Shown: positions 38,159 through 49,322 of the stretch, in pieces
Position numbering within the stretch: the stretch's first letter is position 1
Layout of the letters: each line of letters starts with the position of its first letter
Assembly: GCA_905182985.1 (NCBI GenBank)
Contig: CAJJDN010000057.1
Span: 262,106-326,105, forward strand
DNA from: Paramecium sonneborni
Lineage: Eukaryota; Ciliophora; Oligohymenophorea; Peniculida; Parameciidae
Reading direction: 5' to 3'
Length of the DNA stretch: 64,000 nucleotides
The notes under the pieces: model-generated
What the model was told of the DNA's origin: nothing
What the model saw: the letters and a program-made list of their open reading frames with translations, nothing else
The model's database searches: none
Translations under genes and position numbers: made by a program

Positions 38159-39561
38159 ATGAAATCTCTCTATTTAGTTTTTCTAACTCAAATAAATGAT
38201 TAACAGTAAGTATTATTATTTCAAAATACTCCATAACAAACTTTTTCTCTTCCAAAAACAGAAATTACAAAAGAGGATTTCTTAAGTGCATCAATAGCTG
38301 GACCAAAGATAATATTGGATTAATTGAAAAATATTGAGTTATAGAAATTTACTTTTTGTAAGTAATAATATTTGGATATGGTTGATTTTGATAGTTACAA
38401 ATACAAAGAATAACATGTGTGGATTCATAGTTCTTAAAAAGAGAAAGTATAAATCATATAAAATTTAATAGGAATTACTAAGACATAAAAGAAATGTTTA
38501 AGCTTCACTTTGGACTTAATTTTTTAATAATTGTCCATTATGGAATGATGATGATGAATAGAATTTTTATTACATAATATAATTACAAAAAAAGGACCTT
38601 GAACATATATAATCCTAATAGGGTTTAATTATAAAGTATGGATAATAGTTATAAAAATAATAGATAAATAAATGTGTAAGAATTAGAGTAAAACTTTTAA
38701 AAGGATTCATTAGAGTAGAGATAAAAGTTTAAAGACTTATAAAATGCATTGATAAAAAATGAACATTTAAGGATTGATGGTAGAATTATTCTTCACTTTA
38801 ATTTCAAGACTTTATAGCATTCAATTTATAATAGTTCAGGTTTTCAATTAGATACAGTTTCTGTATATAATGGAATATTTCGTAGAAGATTTGATAATTG
38901 GAATCAATATAATGTTGCTCAAGGACATTATCCAAGTGATGATATTATTAAGAGAGCTGATGCAATTATTATGCCTGGCAATAGAATATCAGTTTATGAT
39001 CATTATTAGTGGATTGAAGATGTTAAATAGATTTTAAGAAAGGGATATGAAACTAATCCAAAATTAAAGATATTAGGAATTTGTTTTGGCTTTTAAATTC
39101 TTACTGTTGCTTTAGGAGGCAAAGTTGAAAGAATGAAAGATTAGTTTGTTTTTGGAAATACATTTCTCGAACATCAAATTAATGTGATGAAATAATTCAA
39201 GTTATTTTAAGGAATCTAATTAAAAGAAAGGACTGTCATAAACTAAGCTCATGGAGATGAAATCACATAACATCCAGATTTCTTATATTTATTATCATCT
39301 AGTGATTCTTGCAAAGTAACTTTTAAATAAATTTATTGATAGAATGAAATTATGATTTCCAAAGATGAAAGAATTTTAGTATTTTAAGGACATCCAGAAT
39401 ATTCAAGTGCTGGAATGAATATGATATCACTTACATCTAGATTACCATCTGAATATTCTACCTTAGATTAAGTAATCAAAGATGTTAAAAGATTGTATCC
39501 TTAAGAATAAGATCCTTTTCATTTAAATTTATGTTTAAAGTTTCTTAAAATTGAAAAATGA
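38159..39561 (+). CDS. Class-I glutamine amidotransferase-like protein (gamma-glutamyl peptidase/GGP type) with N-terminal extension
   Basis: About 440 residues after introns of 25 nt (about 38,448-38,472), 28 nt (about 38,636-38,663) and 27 nt (39,316-39,342). The C-terminal half is a class-I GATase fold: ADAIIMPGNRISVYDHYQW, the nucleophile elbow LGICFGFQILTVALGGKVER (Cys at about 39,081), and the His/Glu pair in VFQGHPEY (about 39,391). INQAHGDEI is the conserved turn between them. The ~190-residue N-terminal half (TEITKEDFLSASIAGPKIIL; QASLWTQFFNNCPLWNDDDE) is clearly coding but not recognised. The last intron is a multiple of three and carries an in-frame TGA. Unspliced mRNA would stop there, before the catalytic His. 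Confidence 0.82.
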
Positions 39562-39628
39562 CTAAAAATTATTGAATATTTTCCTTTGGTTATAAAATAA
39601 AAAAATTAGATTATAAAAGTTTTATAAA

Positions 39629-40330
39629 ATGAAATAATTAAAAGTTGTATGTTTAAGTGACACTCATTCAAAATTTGTAGATGTATAACATGGCGATGTA
39701 CTTATACATTGTGGTGACTTCACGAATTGGGGACATGACTATGAAATCAAAGATTTTATATCATGGTTAAAAGCATAACCTCATAAACATAAAATAGTAG
39801 TACCAGGAAATCATGATATCACTTTAGATATTGAAAAATACCCTTAATTGAAGAATAAATTTCATAGATATAGCAATTATAATCCTGAAAAATTGCTTTA
39901 AGATTTAAAAGAATGTTGCCATTTACTTATAAACTCATCAGTTACAATAGAAGGTTTCAAATTTTGGGGTAGTCCATATACATTAGAATATTGTGATTGG
40001 GCATTTCAAATTACTGGAAGTAGTTAATAATTTTGGGAATAAATTGAAGAAGGATCTGATGTTATTATAACTCATGGACCACCATATTATTATGGAGACA
40101 AAACATATAATGGACTAAGGGTGGGAGATAAATATTTAGTTGAAAAAGTTTAGAAAATCAGACCTAAGATTCATGTTTTCGGAGGAATTCACGAGGGATT
40201 TGGAGTTTATGAAGAAGATGGAGGATATTTAGTAGATAATTCTATTACATTTGTAAACTGTTCAATTATGGATAACTAATTTAAAATCTAGAATAAACCA
40301 TACGTATATTATCTTTAAAAAGATGAATGA
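39629..40330 (+). CDS. Metallophosphoesterase of the MPPED1/MPPED2 type
   Basis: 233 residues, single exon. Calcineurin-like metal motifs are in order: LKVVCLSDTHSKF (Asp, His), DVLIHCGDFTNWG (GD), VVPGNHDIT (GNHD), VIITHGPPYYYGD (H), and KIHVFGGIHEGFGVY. The last His-X-His is reduced to GGIHEGFG, where MPPED proteins usually have FGHIHEGYG. So one metal ligand position may be changed, as happens in mammalian MPPED2 (known to carry a Gly-for-His change there). Substrates in this family are small phosphodiesters or cyclic nucleotides, with low activity. Start at the first ATG, 67 bp after the preceding stop. Confidence 0.88.
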
Positions 40331-41019
40331 AATATGTTTAATAATATTTAAAATTGAATTCATATAAAAATAAATCACTTAACAAATTCCCTTCATTTTG
40401 TATTTACTACAAGGAAAGATAAATTTAATAATTTTATTCATATATTAATTGAATTAAGCTTATATAATCTTAATTGTTTCATTTATTTTTCAGACTTAGA
40501 TTGGTGATATATCATATGAATAAAAGTAGCTATCAATTATTAAAATATTTTAATTTGAATTATATTGATATTTATCATAAGAGAAGACTCTTAATTTTAT
40601 ATATTTTACTTAATATAATTTTAAACTAGATTAAATAATATATGATTAAACTTTATATTATTTAATAAGATAGAATTGTACTTCCATTAAATTAAATATC
40701 ATTTTATTATATTCAATTAACAAATTTTGTGAAGTCTAACTTATTTTTTTTTAAATAATGGAATTTCGAATTGATCAAAGATAATAATTTAATGAGTTAA
40801 GTTATTAATTAATATGAATAGTTTTAGTAATATTGATAATATATAAAATTATATATAAATGATATAATGTATTAAAATTAGTCGTTAGAATAAAAAGAGA
40901 ATACAAATTAATTTAAAAATTGGATATTAATGATAAGAGTATATTAATTTTTAAGTTTTTAAAATAATTAGACTGAACAACATTTAATATTAATTTTTGA
41001 ATTTAAAGAAGAATTAACA
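40331..41019. other. Intergenic, nothing recognised
   Basis: About 690 bp, very AT-rich, with no conserved frame. Presumed promoter of the alveolin gene at its right end. Confidence 0.5.
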
Positions 41020-41894
41020 ATGTCAAACCATCCCTAATCCTAATAACCATAATAATAAGCTTAAGCTCCTTAACCATAAGCAAGAACAGTAGCTCCAACA
41101 TATCCAAATGCAATGTTACCACCAACTTATTATCCAGCATCTCCAGTTAGACAATCATATGTAGCTCCAATTTAATATGCACCAGTGGCTCAAATGCCTG
41201 TTGCTCCAATAGCATCTGTTCCTATTTAACAATATGCTGTTGCTCCAGTTGCACCTGTTGCTTAAGTAAATTTTGAATTTATTCTTAGCACTAAACAATC
41301 AAAGGGGAATCAAGAATAGAATATGTACCTTATTAGAAAGCTGTTGTTGAATATGAAGAATAAGAAATAGTTTCTTATGTTCCTAGAGAAACTAAAGTTA
41401 CAGATTATTATGCTGTTGAATATTAAACTGAATATGTCCCCTAAGTTTTCTAAGAAAAATATACCGGTAATTTTTATAAATATTTTTTAGAGTATGTACC
41501 TGTTGATAGATATTAAGAAAGAGTAGAATATTATCCAGTAGAAAGATAAGTTGTACATCAATAACCTACTTAATATGTTTAATAAGCAGTCTCTGTAGTT
41601 TAATAACCATATGTTCAACAATCAGTTCAATATGTTTAACAACCAGTTTAATATGTTTAACAACCAGTTTAATATGTCTAATAACCTCTGATTGCATCTA
41701 GAATGGTTCCACAATTTGCTTAACCACTTCAACAGTATCCTCCTGTTCCTCCTCCTAGACCTTAATAACCATTATAATAATAATAGCCATAATCCCATCA
41801 ACCATCCCATTAACCATCCTAATAACCATAATAAGTCCCATCTCAATAGCCAAGATCATAACATAGCTAACAATAACAGTCATAATAACCATGA
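41020..41894 (+). CDS. Alveolin-type cortical (epiplasm) protein with Pro/Gln-rich ends
   Basis: Structural protein of the membrane skeleton under the alveolar sacs. About 275 residues after introns 41,266-41,288 (23 nt) and 41,467-41,490 (24 nt). The core carries the alveolin pattern of Tyr/Val-Pro-Val and charged pairs: RIEYVPYQKAVVEYEEQE, SYVPRETKVTDYYAVEYQTE, TEYVPVDRYQERVEYYPVER. The N-terminus is low complexity, with APVA/APIQ units. The C-terminus has three near-perfect VQQPVQY repeats at about 41,620-41,680 (SVQ QPV variants) and a Gln/Pro/Ser tail. TAA and TAG make up nearly all Gln codons, so the gene is invisible with the standard code. In ciliates such proteins build the epiplasm. 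Confidence 0.82.
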
Positions 41895-41991
41895 TATATA
41901 TATATACATCATTATTATTAAATATTAATAAAATAAATTATTATTTCTAAATTATTTATTCTTAATTAGACAATATAGTATATATTCATTC

Positions 41992-42903
41992 TCATTTTTT
42001 TAAACAATAAGCAAATAATTTTAATGGCTTAGAATCCTTACTAGGTTTTAAATGCTGAGATAAACGATCCCATTAGAATTAAGTCTTCTGATATCCAAGT
42101 TACATTTCCACTGCCACAAAAATCGTCAATGCTATCGTTGATTTCTTCATACTTAAAAATCGATCATTACTTAAACTAAGTTCTGCCAAATACCTTTTTA
42201 CTTTCATTCAATAACTTACATAGATCTTTAATTTATTAAATCCATAAATCTTTTATTACACCCTAGTAGTTCTCCTATTAATTGCAACCAAATTAATGTA
42301 TTATTACTTGTAACATTAAAGTTTAATTTATAAAGTATTAGTTTCTCCATTTCAATAACTTCTCTAACTCTAAGTTTTGTACCTCTAAGTAATGCATCCA
42401 AAGGAGGTGGGTATATTTCTTCATATTTAGTTGCTATAAATAAACAAGTTATAGCAATGAGCTCCATTTTTTCGGCCTCTGGATTTAGATGTTAAATTGC
42501 TTAATCTATCAAATCGACTGTTTGAAATAATGTTTCTGATTTCATATTGTATAACTTGGCCTACTTAATTGCAAACCTAATCTTTCCTAAAAAATATAAA
42601 TACTATTGTATTTCGCATTGTTTCATTGATTTTCCTTTCATTAATCGATAGTTGAAATCCATAGCTCTCTTATTCACGTTAATTAAGAAACTCATATATT
42701 TCTTATTGATATTCCAATACCTTTTAAGGACAACCTTTATTAGACTAGCCGTCCGGTGTTCGAACAGCATCATTAATTATATTTTCTTTCCCTCCCATTT
42801 AATCATTTTAGCCATTTCTTTTGGTTTTAGCATCCTTTAATGCCTTCTCAACTTAATTATCAAGATGTCTCCCAAAAACTCTCCCATCATTATTTTCATA
42901 CAT
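41992..42903 (-). CDS. Mitotic-type (A/B) cyclin
   Basis: CDK regulatory subunit, about 287 residues after introns of 22 nt (about 42,582-42,603) and 26 nt (about 42,203-42,228). The cyclin box opens with VLEYQQEIYEFLNQREQE, and its core is MELIAITCLFIATKYEEIYP (about 42,467-42,408) followed by EMEKLILYKLNFNV. This is the MRAIL/KYEEIYPP type of A/B cyclins, although the MRAIL position reads MRNTII. The C-terminal fold ends in QLGYQKTQFQWDRLSQHL. The N-terminal ~75 residues are basic and short. No clear destruction box was seen (GRVFGRHLDNQ is the nearest, at residues 7-17). Start MYENNDGRVFGRH at 42903. Confidence 0.85.
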
Positions 42904-43096
42904 GTATTTAAATATTATATCAATTTTATAAATTTTTTTATTTTTGACTTTTAAAAAACAGTTAATCTTAATTTAAATGCTATAATCATCAAGTTTTTAT
43001 TATTTTAAATATATTTCTTTACTTTTAGAAATCTGTCTACCCGTCATAATTTCTCTTAATTTTGATTGTCTCTCACTTTTTATATAAAATTAAATA

Positions 43097-43709
43097 ATGA
43101 GTAAAATGGATGCATCCTCTTTAACTGATTAGGAAATTAATGATATTTATACATGGGTTGATACCTTTAATCTTTCAAGACCTAAAAAAAATATAGGAAG
43201 AGATTTTGCAGATGGTGTATTAATGGCTGAAATTGTACATCATTTTTTTCCTAAATTGGTTGAATTGCATAATTATTCTTAAGCTAATTCAACATAAACT
43301 AAATAATATAATTGGAACACTCTAAATACCAAAGTATTTATATAATATTATTACCATAAAGGTTCTAAAAAAATTAGGTTTCTAATTATCATAAAAGGAT
43401 ATTGATTCAGTAATCCAGGTTGAAGAAAAAGCAATCGAACGTGTCTTAAGATTAGTCTAAGAAAAAATAAAATTCTATTTGGAAAATGAACCTTAAGTAA
43501 TGGAAACGTAAAAATCTGCATCTACTCATAAACCAAGTAATCTTTAATAATCTATGCCAAATGAATAAGACTTAATAATTTAAGAATAAAGAGAAACTAT
43601 TGGGATACTTGAACTTAAAATAACAAAACTAGAATAATTAGTGAAGTTAAAGGATAGCAAAATACAAACTTTTGTGCAGAAGTTGTCATAACTTGGATAT
43701 AAATTTTGA
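43097..43709 (+). CDS. SPEF1: SPEF1/CLAMP calponin-homology microtubule-bundling protein
   Basis: 194 residues with one 28-nt intron (43,334-43,361). The N-terminal CH domain reads IYTWVDTFNLSRPKKNIGRD, FADGVLMAEIVHHFFPKLVE, LHNYSQANSTQTKQYNWNTL, then VLKKLGFQLSQKDIDSVIQ. All are CLAMP hallmarks. A short C-terminal coiled coil follows (ETIGILELKITKLEQLVKLK). CLAMP proteins bind the central pair of motile cilia and microtubule bundles, as expected in a ciliate. Start MSKMDASSLTDQEI. Confidence 0.93.
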
Positions 43710-44062
43710 TTTAAAATATATAATCCAAATAAATATCTTATTAATCTAAGTTGTATCTAATAATATTAAAAAAATAATGATTTATAGTAAATAATATTTT
43801 TTTTAAAGAGCCTTAGCTAAGTAATTTTAATGAATCCTTTGCTTAAACTCTTTTATAGGTATGAATATTATATTTAGATCAGACAGGTAACTAACATCTC
43901 ATTGACATAAATGTCTCTGAAGGTGTCCTAAGAGTGTCATCACAATTAATTTTTTTATTTTTATTAATTAAATTTATCAATATATTTAGTGCCTCAAAAA
44001 TACAAAATTTGATTACAAATTCATAAAGTACAAAATATGAGGGTAGTTTTAGTTTAATAAAT
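43710..44062. other. Intergenic between convergent genes, nothing recognised
   Basis: About 350 bp between two convergent stops. No gene or repeat recognised. Confidence 0.45.
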
Positions 44063-44638
44063 TCATAAAAAATCATCAAAATGTTCCATATGCCAACCTT
44101 GCCATCCTTTTAATTCTCCTGATGGTTCTTTTTTATTTTCTCTCTTCTATAATATTCTTGATGAAGATGTATTATTTTTAATTTCTTATCTACTTATTGA
44201 ATATTGTGTATTTGATCTAGCTATACGATCTGGATCAGTTTTCTTTTTAATTACTATTCTTTTTTAAACATGAACTGTTAATGGTTTAGATAATTATGTT
44301 GGTATCAATTAATCTGGAGATAATTTATGAAATATTTTAGGATGTCCATAATTTAGATTTTCAAAAGGATCAACTTTCTTTTTTATTTTTTTTATATTAA
44401 ACCAATTTGATTCTAATGATGGTGATCTGCTTTTAGATTCAATATTTTTTTTGTTTTTAGAACTATTCAAATGAATTGTTGGACTAACATTTGTTATTTA
44501 TCTAGCTAAATTTCTTGGAGATCGATAATTAAATTTTGGAATTTAATCCAAATTTATTGCACTACTATATTTAATACTAACCTTAAGTTGAGCTTGCTTT
44601 TTGGGTGATTGTATGAGATATTTATAATTATAATTCAT
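44063..44638 (-). CDS. Hypothetical basic protein, 191 residues
   Basis: Single uninterrupted frame, not recognised. Basic and Ser/Asn-rich: MNYNYKYLIQSPKKQAQLK, RSPRNLARQITNVSPTIHLN, KNKKNIESKSRSPSLESNWF. A more ordered block follows (HVQKRIVIKKKTDPDRIARS) and the end is Trp-rich (GELKGWQGWHMEHFDDFL). Two RSP-type sites (RSPRN, RSPSL) could be phosphorylated. It is divergent from the small Tim gene, with 13 bp between the two ATGs. Confidence 0.6.
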
Positions 44639-44651
44639 TTAATAATAATTA

Positions 44652-44915
44652 ATGTCTGATCACGATACACATATTCACTAAAACATTACAATTTAATAAA
44701 AGAATGAAAGAATAAAGTAGTCAATTACAACCTCTATGAAATTGTCATTGATGAATATTTACTCAGTTTGTAGCAAATTTTGTATCAAAGATTACAAAAA
44801 AAAGGATCTTTCTGATAGAGAAAAAATTTGTCTATCAAGATGTTTTGAGAGAAAAAATGAGACACTTTAAACAACAATGGAGTTTTTAGGAAAGTTAGAA
44901 TAAACATCTGATTGA
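44652..44915 (+). CDS. Small Tim chaperone (Tim8/9/10/13 family)
   Basis: Mitochondrial intermembrane-space chaperone, 87 residues, single exon. The twin CX3C motif is present as CSKFC and CLSRC, separated by 15 residues (CSKFCIKDYKKKD then LSDREKICLSRC). Flanking helices are KQSITTSMKLSLMNIYSV and FERKNETLQTTMEFLGKLEQ. Length and spacing suit Tim9/10 or Tim8/13; I cannot say which. Start MSDHDTHIHQNIT. It is short and uses TAA/TAG for Gln, so it is easily missed. Confidence 0.85.
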
Positions 44916-45671
44916 TTTTGCAAGTTATTTATGCATTAATAAATACCCTTATTAATTTTTAATTAATCATCTATAATTTTTAATAAATTATACGTTCTTA
45001 TGATTAAACTATAATCCTAATCTATCCTAATCTTAAATGTTTCATATCCTATTCTAGTATTAGTGTTTTAATATTGTATAATAATGCTAAAAAACAAATT
45101 ATTCTGATATTATTAACTAATTAATCGAATTTTTAAACCATTTTAAATTTAATAACTATACCATTATTCTTTCCAATTTAATTTATAGTAGAATTTCTAA
45201 TTTTTTCTTTTTTATTTATTTTTTACATGATAATTAATTACAAGTAAGTTCAATTAATAAGATATTTATTTAGTTCTTGATAAGATATATAGTTAATTGG
45301 AATAAAAAATTTTCTTTAACTTAATACATTTTAAAATTTAAACTGTTTTTATTTTTTGAGATTGAAATAGAAAAAATAATAATTGAAACAGTTGCAATAC
45401 ATGAGCACTTTTAGATAGTATTAAATATATTCAAATTTATAATTGCAAAAATTTAAATAACTTTATTATAATTTGACATATTTTTAAACAATTTATTAGA
45501 TTGAATTAATTATTCTGTAATTGAAATAGGAAATCTATTTAGAAGAAGAAGAATTAATAGATTTTAAAGAATGTCATTATTATTTTATTAATATTTTGAA
45601 CATTTTGAATATATTTGAATAAAAATAATGTGGATTATCTGAAATAATAGAAAAATAATATTAGATATTTT
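44916..45671. other. Intergenic, nothing recognised
   Basis: About 750 bp of AT-rich DNA between a + gene end and a - gene end. No frame with recognisable content. Confidence 0.45.
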
Positions 45672-47207
45672 TCATTCAGGAATAGATATTTCTTATTTTT
45701 TTATAGGTATCCCGATAGAATTATCATTAGCTATTTTTTTAAGTATTTTCTTATTTTGAAGTAATTCTTATCCCACCATTCCTTCATTGGGACTTGATTT
45801 TCTTTTAGGAGATGTACTTAAATAACCTTTTGCCATTTATTTTTTAAGTTCTTCAGCATTTTATATATGCATTTATCTGATATTCTATTAAAACAATAGT
45901 ATAAATCAAATACATTTCTTCTTTCTTGATCTTGTTTTTTCAATAATTTTTATTCTTGTATTTGTTATTCAAAAAAGATTTTTTTTTCTTTTACTTCTTA
46001 TGTATATCTTCGTTTTTTTTCAAGAATTTGATTCTATAAATCATAAGAAACTTAAAGCTATTATTCTTTTTTATTGTTTTTGTTTTTAAAATCTAAAAAA
46101 TTATTATGTTCACTATTTTTTTTAGTTTATAAATCATCATCTTATGATTTTTCATCCTTTTTAGATTTCATAATAAATTCACTATAATTATTCATCAATT
46201 ATTAAATCTTTTGTTCTTTATCTTTTTTAAATTTCTCTTTTTTTTCATTTTCAAGTTGTTCTTTAATTACTTATTATTCTTATAAAAGTTTTTCATATTC
46301 TTTGCTTTATAAGATTTCTTCTTGGGCCTATTTTTCAAATACACTTTACTTTTTTCCTCAAGTTTTCATTCTATTTTAAAATCTATTAGAATTTCTCCTT
46401 CTATTCTAATCTCTTACGCTTCTATTATTAATCTTCTGCTTTTAATTCTTCTTTCACTTTATAAAGCATTTCTTCTTCTTATTATTTAGTATTAAAATTC
46501 TGCTCTTTTCTATTTTATATAATATGATTACTTCTTTCTTTTATCAACATAAACTTATTAATCTCTAATAATTTTTTCTTATAGTAATTATTTCTTTTTA
46601 TTTTCTTTGATTATTTCTTCCTATTTTTCAAATTCCATCAATTATTATTAACTAGTAAAATAATAATTTTGATCATCCAATTTTTCTTTTTATTTTCGTT
46701 GTTCTTTTTCTGCAACTTATCTATCCAATTCATCTTTTATTTTTTATTTATTAATAAACATAAGTTTTTTTTATTCTTCCATTTCTTTTTAAAATTACAA
46801 TGTATCATATTTTATAATAGCAGCCCATTCATCTACAGAACCATCAACTTAATAAATTGATGTTCTTCTTTACTCCAATAAATCAGCTGGTAACGTGTTA
46901 GCTAATTTAATTTATGAATTATTGTCTGTTTTATTTTGCAATCTATAGATATTTTTTTCCTAATCTAATTGTTCAGGCATAGATATTCTAGTCTTTGGAT
47001 TTGTCAATAATTTTAATTATTCCTCTTTCTACTTTCCTAACATAATGATATTAAAATTATACGAGAAATTCGCTGATTTAATCTTGATATCATTAATTGC
47101 TTTTCATTTTCTGGTCTTAAAATAGCCTCCTTTATTTCTTCTTTAAGTGCTCTTACAGCTCCTTCACTTGCTTTATAACAGGCAAAAAAATCTTCTACAT
47201 AAGCCAT
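45672..47207 (-). CDS. Long coiled-coil protein
   Basis: Begins MAYVEDFFACYKASEGAVRA and then LKEEIKEAILRPENEKQLMI. A 26-nt intron near 47,040-47,065 leads to NPKTRISMPEQLDQEKN and WAAIIKYDTLQFQKEMEEQ. The rest is dominated by Lys/Glu/Gln heptads, ending with SPKRKSSPNEGMVG and a TGA at 45672. No catalytic domain. Such trichohyalin-like coiled coils are common among ciliary and basal-body proteins, which is only suggestive here. More small introns probably remain in the poly-T/A stretches. Confidence 0.65.
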
Positions 47208-47794
47208 TATTAACTAATGTTTTCACATAAGTAAGTTACATTCACATTCAATTAATTCTTTTTTCCATAATCTTAAATCAATTTGTCACTTATCAAAGAT
47301 TTAACAGAATCATCTTTTTAAATATGTTTTCCAACATGCAAAGTTCTATTAATCTTTTTAGGGTACATAAATAAAATATATATAATTTATCATCCAATAT
47401 AATATAACAAAGTATACTAAAATTTTATACGTTAAGATTATTGTTTTCCAAATTTATTATCTCCATTCAAAATTTTTTAATCATTCAATTAAACAAACTA
47501 ATCTTCTTTTAAAACTTTCAATTATCATGTTCCTATTATATTGCTCTATTAGTTTAACAGAAAAGAACACTTTAATATCATAACATTAATTAATAAAAAT
47601 TTAGCTTTGAAAAGATTATAATTTATTTATCAAATGTTACTTTGATATAGATGGTTATAAATAATAAAGATAACTACAAAAGAATAAAAATAATTTAAGA
47701 ATATAATTATTTCTCTATTATTTTGATTTATTTTATAAATAGTGTTAAAATTTCAGATTTATATAGGAGTTTTTATTATTAAAATTAAATAAAT
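47208..47794. other. Intergenic between divergent genes
   Basis: About 590 bp; no gene recognised. Promoter DNA for both flanking genes. Confidence 0.45.
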
Positions 47795-48286
47795 ATGGAT
47801 AACTATTCAACAATTGTATTAAATCAAAATTCAGAAAGAAACTTTAAATTGATAAAATGGACTGGCAATAATTAGCATGTTTCAAATTTACTGAAATTTA
47901 AAAAAGAATTGATTATTAAGATACTGAGATAGTCAAATAACCCTTAATTATAGTGATTTAAAAAATAATGTTATTGATTATAGTATAATTATCAAAATCC
48001 ATTCTATTTTCCATAATTAGAGATTAGGAGTGATCACATTTTAATTTTTATTCATTTTATTTGGGTTGTTTAGATTTAACTGCCTAGATAAGTAATGACT
48101 ATAAATAAGGTCTTAAAATCAATTAAATCAGAATTGTGTGGAATAGATGAGGAAATAAAACTTTTGAAAATGGAATAGGAATTATATTAAAGTAGAAAAT
48201 TAAAACAAGTATAATCAAATTAATGTTTATTTTATAAAATTAATTAATATACATGCAATACAAGTCATAAACTAAAAACAAATTGA
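47795..48286 (+). CDS. Hypothetical protein, about 145 residues
   Basis: Not recognised. Removing a 23-nt intron (GTATTAAATC...CAGAAAG) and a 31-nt intron (GTGATTTAAA...TTATAG) gives a continuous frame whose spliced length is a multiple of three: MDNYSTIKLQIDKMDWQQLA, CFKFTEIQKRIDYQDTEIVK, INKVLKSIKSELCGIDEEIK. A middle stretch is hydrophobic (LIFIHFIWVV). The TGA at 48284 is three bases from the stop of the convergent membrane-protein gene. Confidence 0.5.
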
Positions 48287-48289
48287 AAT

Positions 48290-48740
48290 TCATAGTTATT
48301 TAGTTTTATTGATTTGAGATTTCATACAAGCTATAATAAATAGTAATGCGTGTAATGTCAAAAATATAAGTGTTAATGATTAAAGATGATGGCATTAGAA
48401 ACTCTAAATATAGGCAATCTTAATAATATATTAAATTTACCAAAAACGCAATCAAAAATAACAATCTAATTAGACCTTCTATTGTAGTGATGGTGTTGAA
48501 TGTCTTATTTCCAATAAGGGTTATAATGGATAAAATAATGCTGCAAGAGCAATATAATGTGAAATATATGCCAGTTTGTTTTAACAATGTACATGTATCA
48601 TTATTAGTATTAAGAGAATAGTAATAAAATAAACTTCCAAACAATACATTAAATGATATTGTGAATGAGATATAAATGCATTTATCATCAATTTGACTAG
48701 ATTGACCTACTTATTTGCAATCCTCATCTCTCCTTTCCAT
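48290..48740 (-). CDS. Small four-helix membrane protein
   Basis: About 142 residues with one 22-nt intron (48,419-48,440). A short hydrophilic N-terminus (MERRDEDCKQVGQSSQIDDK) is followed by four hydrophobic segments: CIYISFTISFNVLFGSLFYY, IYFTLYCSCSIILSIITLIG, LIRLLFLIAFL-IAYI across the intron, and LTLIFLTLHALLFIIACM. The tail is KSQINKTKQL. No family recognised. Without the intron the frame stays open but loses the fourth helix. Convergent with the preceding gene with almost no spacer. Confidence 0.6.
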
Positions 48741-48799
48741 TGTTATGGTTATTTAATATAATAATATAAATAATAAAATTTTATCACAGTGAATGAGCG

Positions 48800-49243
48800 T
48801 TCCAATCAAAAAGATTATGATTTGAGTAATTTATTCTTATATAGAGATCTTTAAACAATTTTCTTAGCTTAAAATAATTAAGTCTTTCTTTGAATTTTAA
48901 GCTTTTGACATAGTTTAGATATAATATAAAAATCATTCTTGCATTATTAATCTTTTTTATCATGTAATTTCAATCTATACCATTATATTCATCTACTCAA
49001 AAAATAAACTAAGCAGTTTCTTCTAAATAATCTTTTACATTGATATTGATAACAGAACCTATATCTTATTTTTAGGAACTGATGCTTTAAAGAATTAAAT
49101 AGAAAGTTCAGGTTACAAATTATACAATTAACTAGGCTTAACATTTCTAGATTAATATATTAAGCTATATAGATATGATATGGGCATCCCAGTTAAAAAT
49201 TTATTTAGTGATTATTTTGATGAGATTGGTTTGGAAATTCTGA
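48800..49243 (+). other. Coding-looking region, structure unresolved
   Basis: Blocks such as NERSNQKDYDLSNLFLYRDL (about 48,790-48,850) and, in another frame, GYKLYNQLGLTFLDQYIKLY and MGIPVKNLFSDYFDEIGLEI (about 49,110-49,240) look like protein on the + strand. I found no start codon and no intron set that joins them. The second frame does not close before the RING gene on the other strand. It may be a small gene, a remnant, or chance. Confidence 0.25.
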
Positions 49244-49322
49244 ATTAAAGAGTTATACTTGAGATAATAAACAATTAGTAGTAGATTTTTTAATTCTTAT
49301 AATATAATTAAATATATCATAA

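Noticed and set aside
38031..38255. Minus-strand frame (EYFEIIILTVNHLFELEKLN and on)
   Set aside because: The 5' part overlaps the amidotransferase start and the opposite-strand reading (TEITKEDFLSASIAGPK) continues into a conserved enzyme. No conserved motif on the minus strand.
41620..41900. Short imperfect repeats in the alveolin tail, considered as a possible CRISPR-like or satellite array
   Set aside because: They encode VQQPVQY and Gln/Pro/Ser units in frame, so they are protein repeats. CRISPR arrays are not expected in a ciliate nucleus.
42652..42840. Plus-strand 62-codon frame over the cyclin gene
   Set aside because: Antisense shadow of the cyclin N-terminal region.
43891..44079. 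Minus-strand 62-codon frame between SPEF1 and the next gene
   Set aside because: No conserved residues, and it overlaps the end of the hypothetical gene at 44,063 in another frame.
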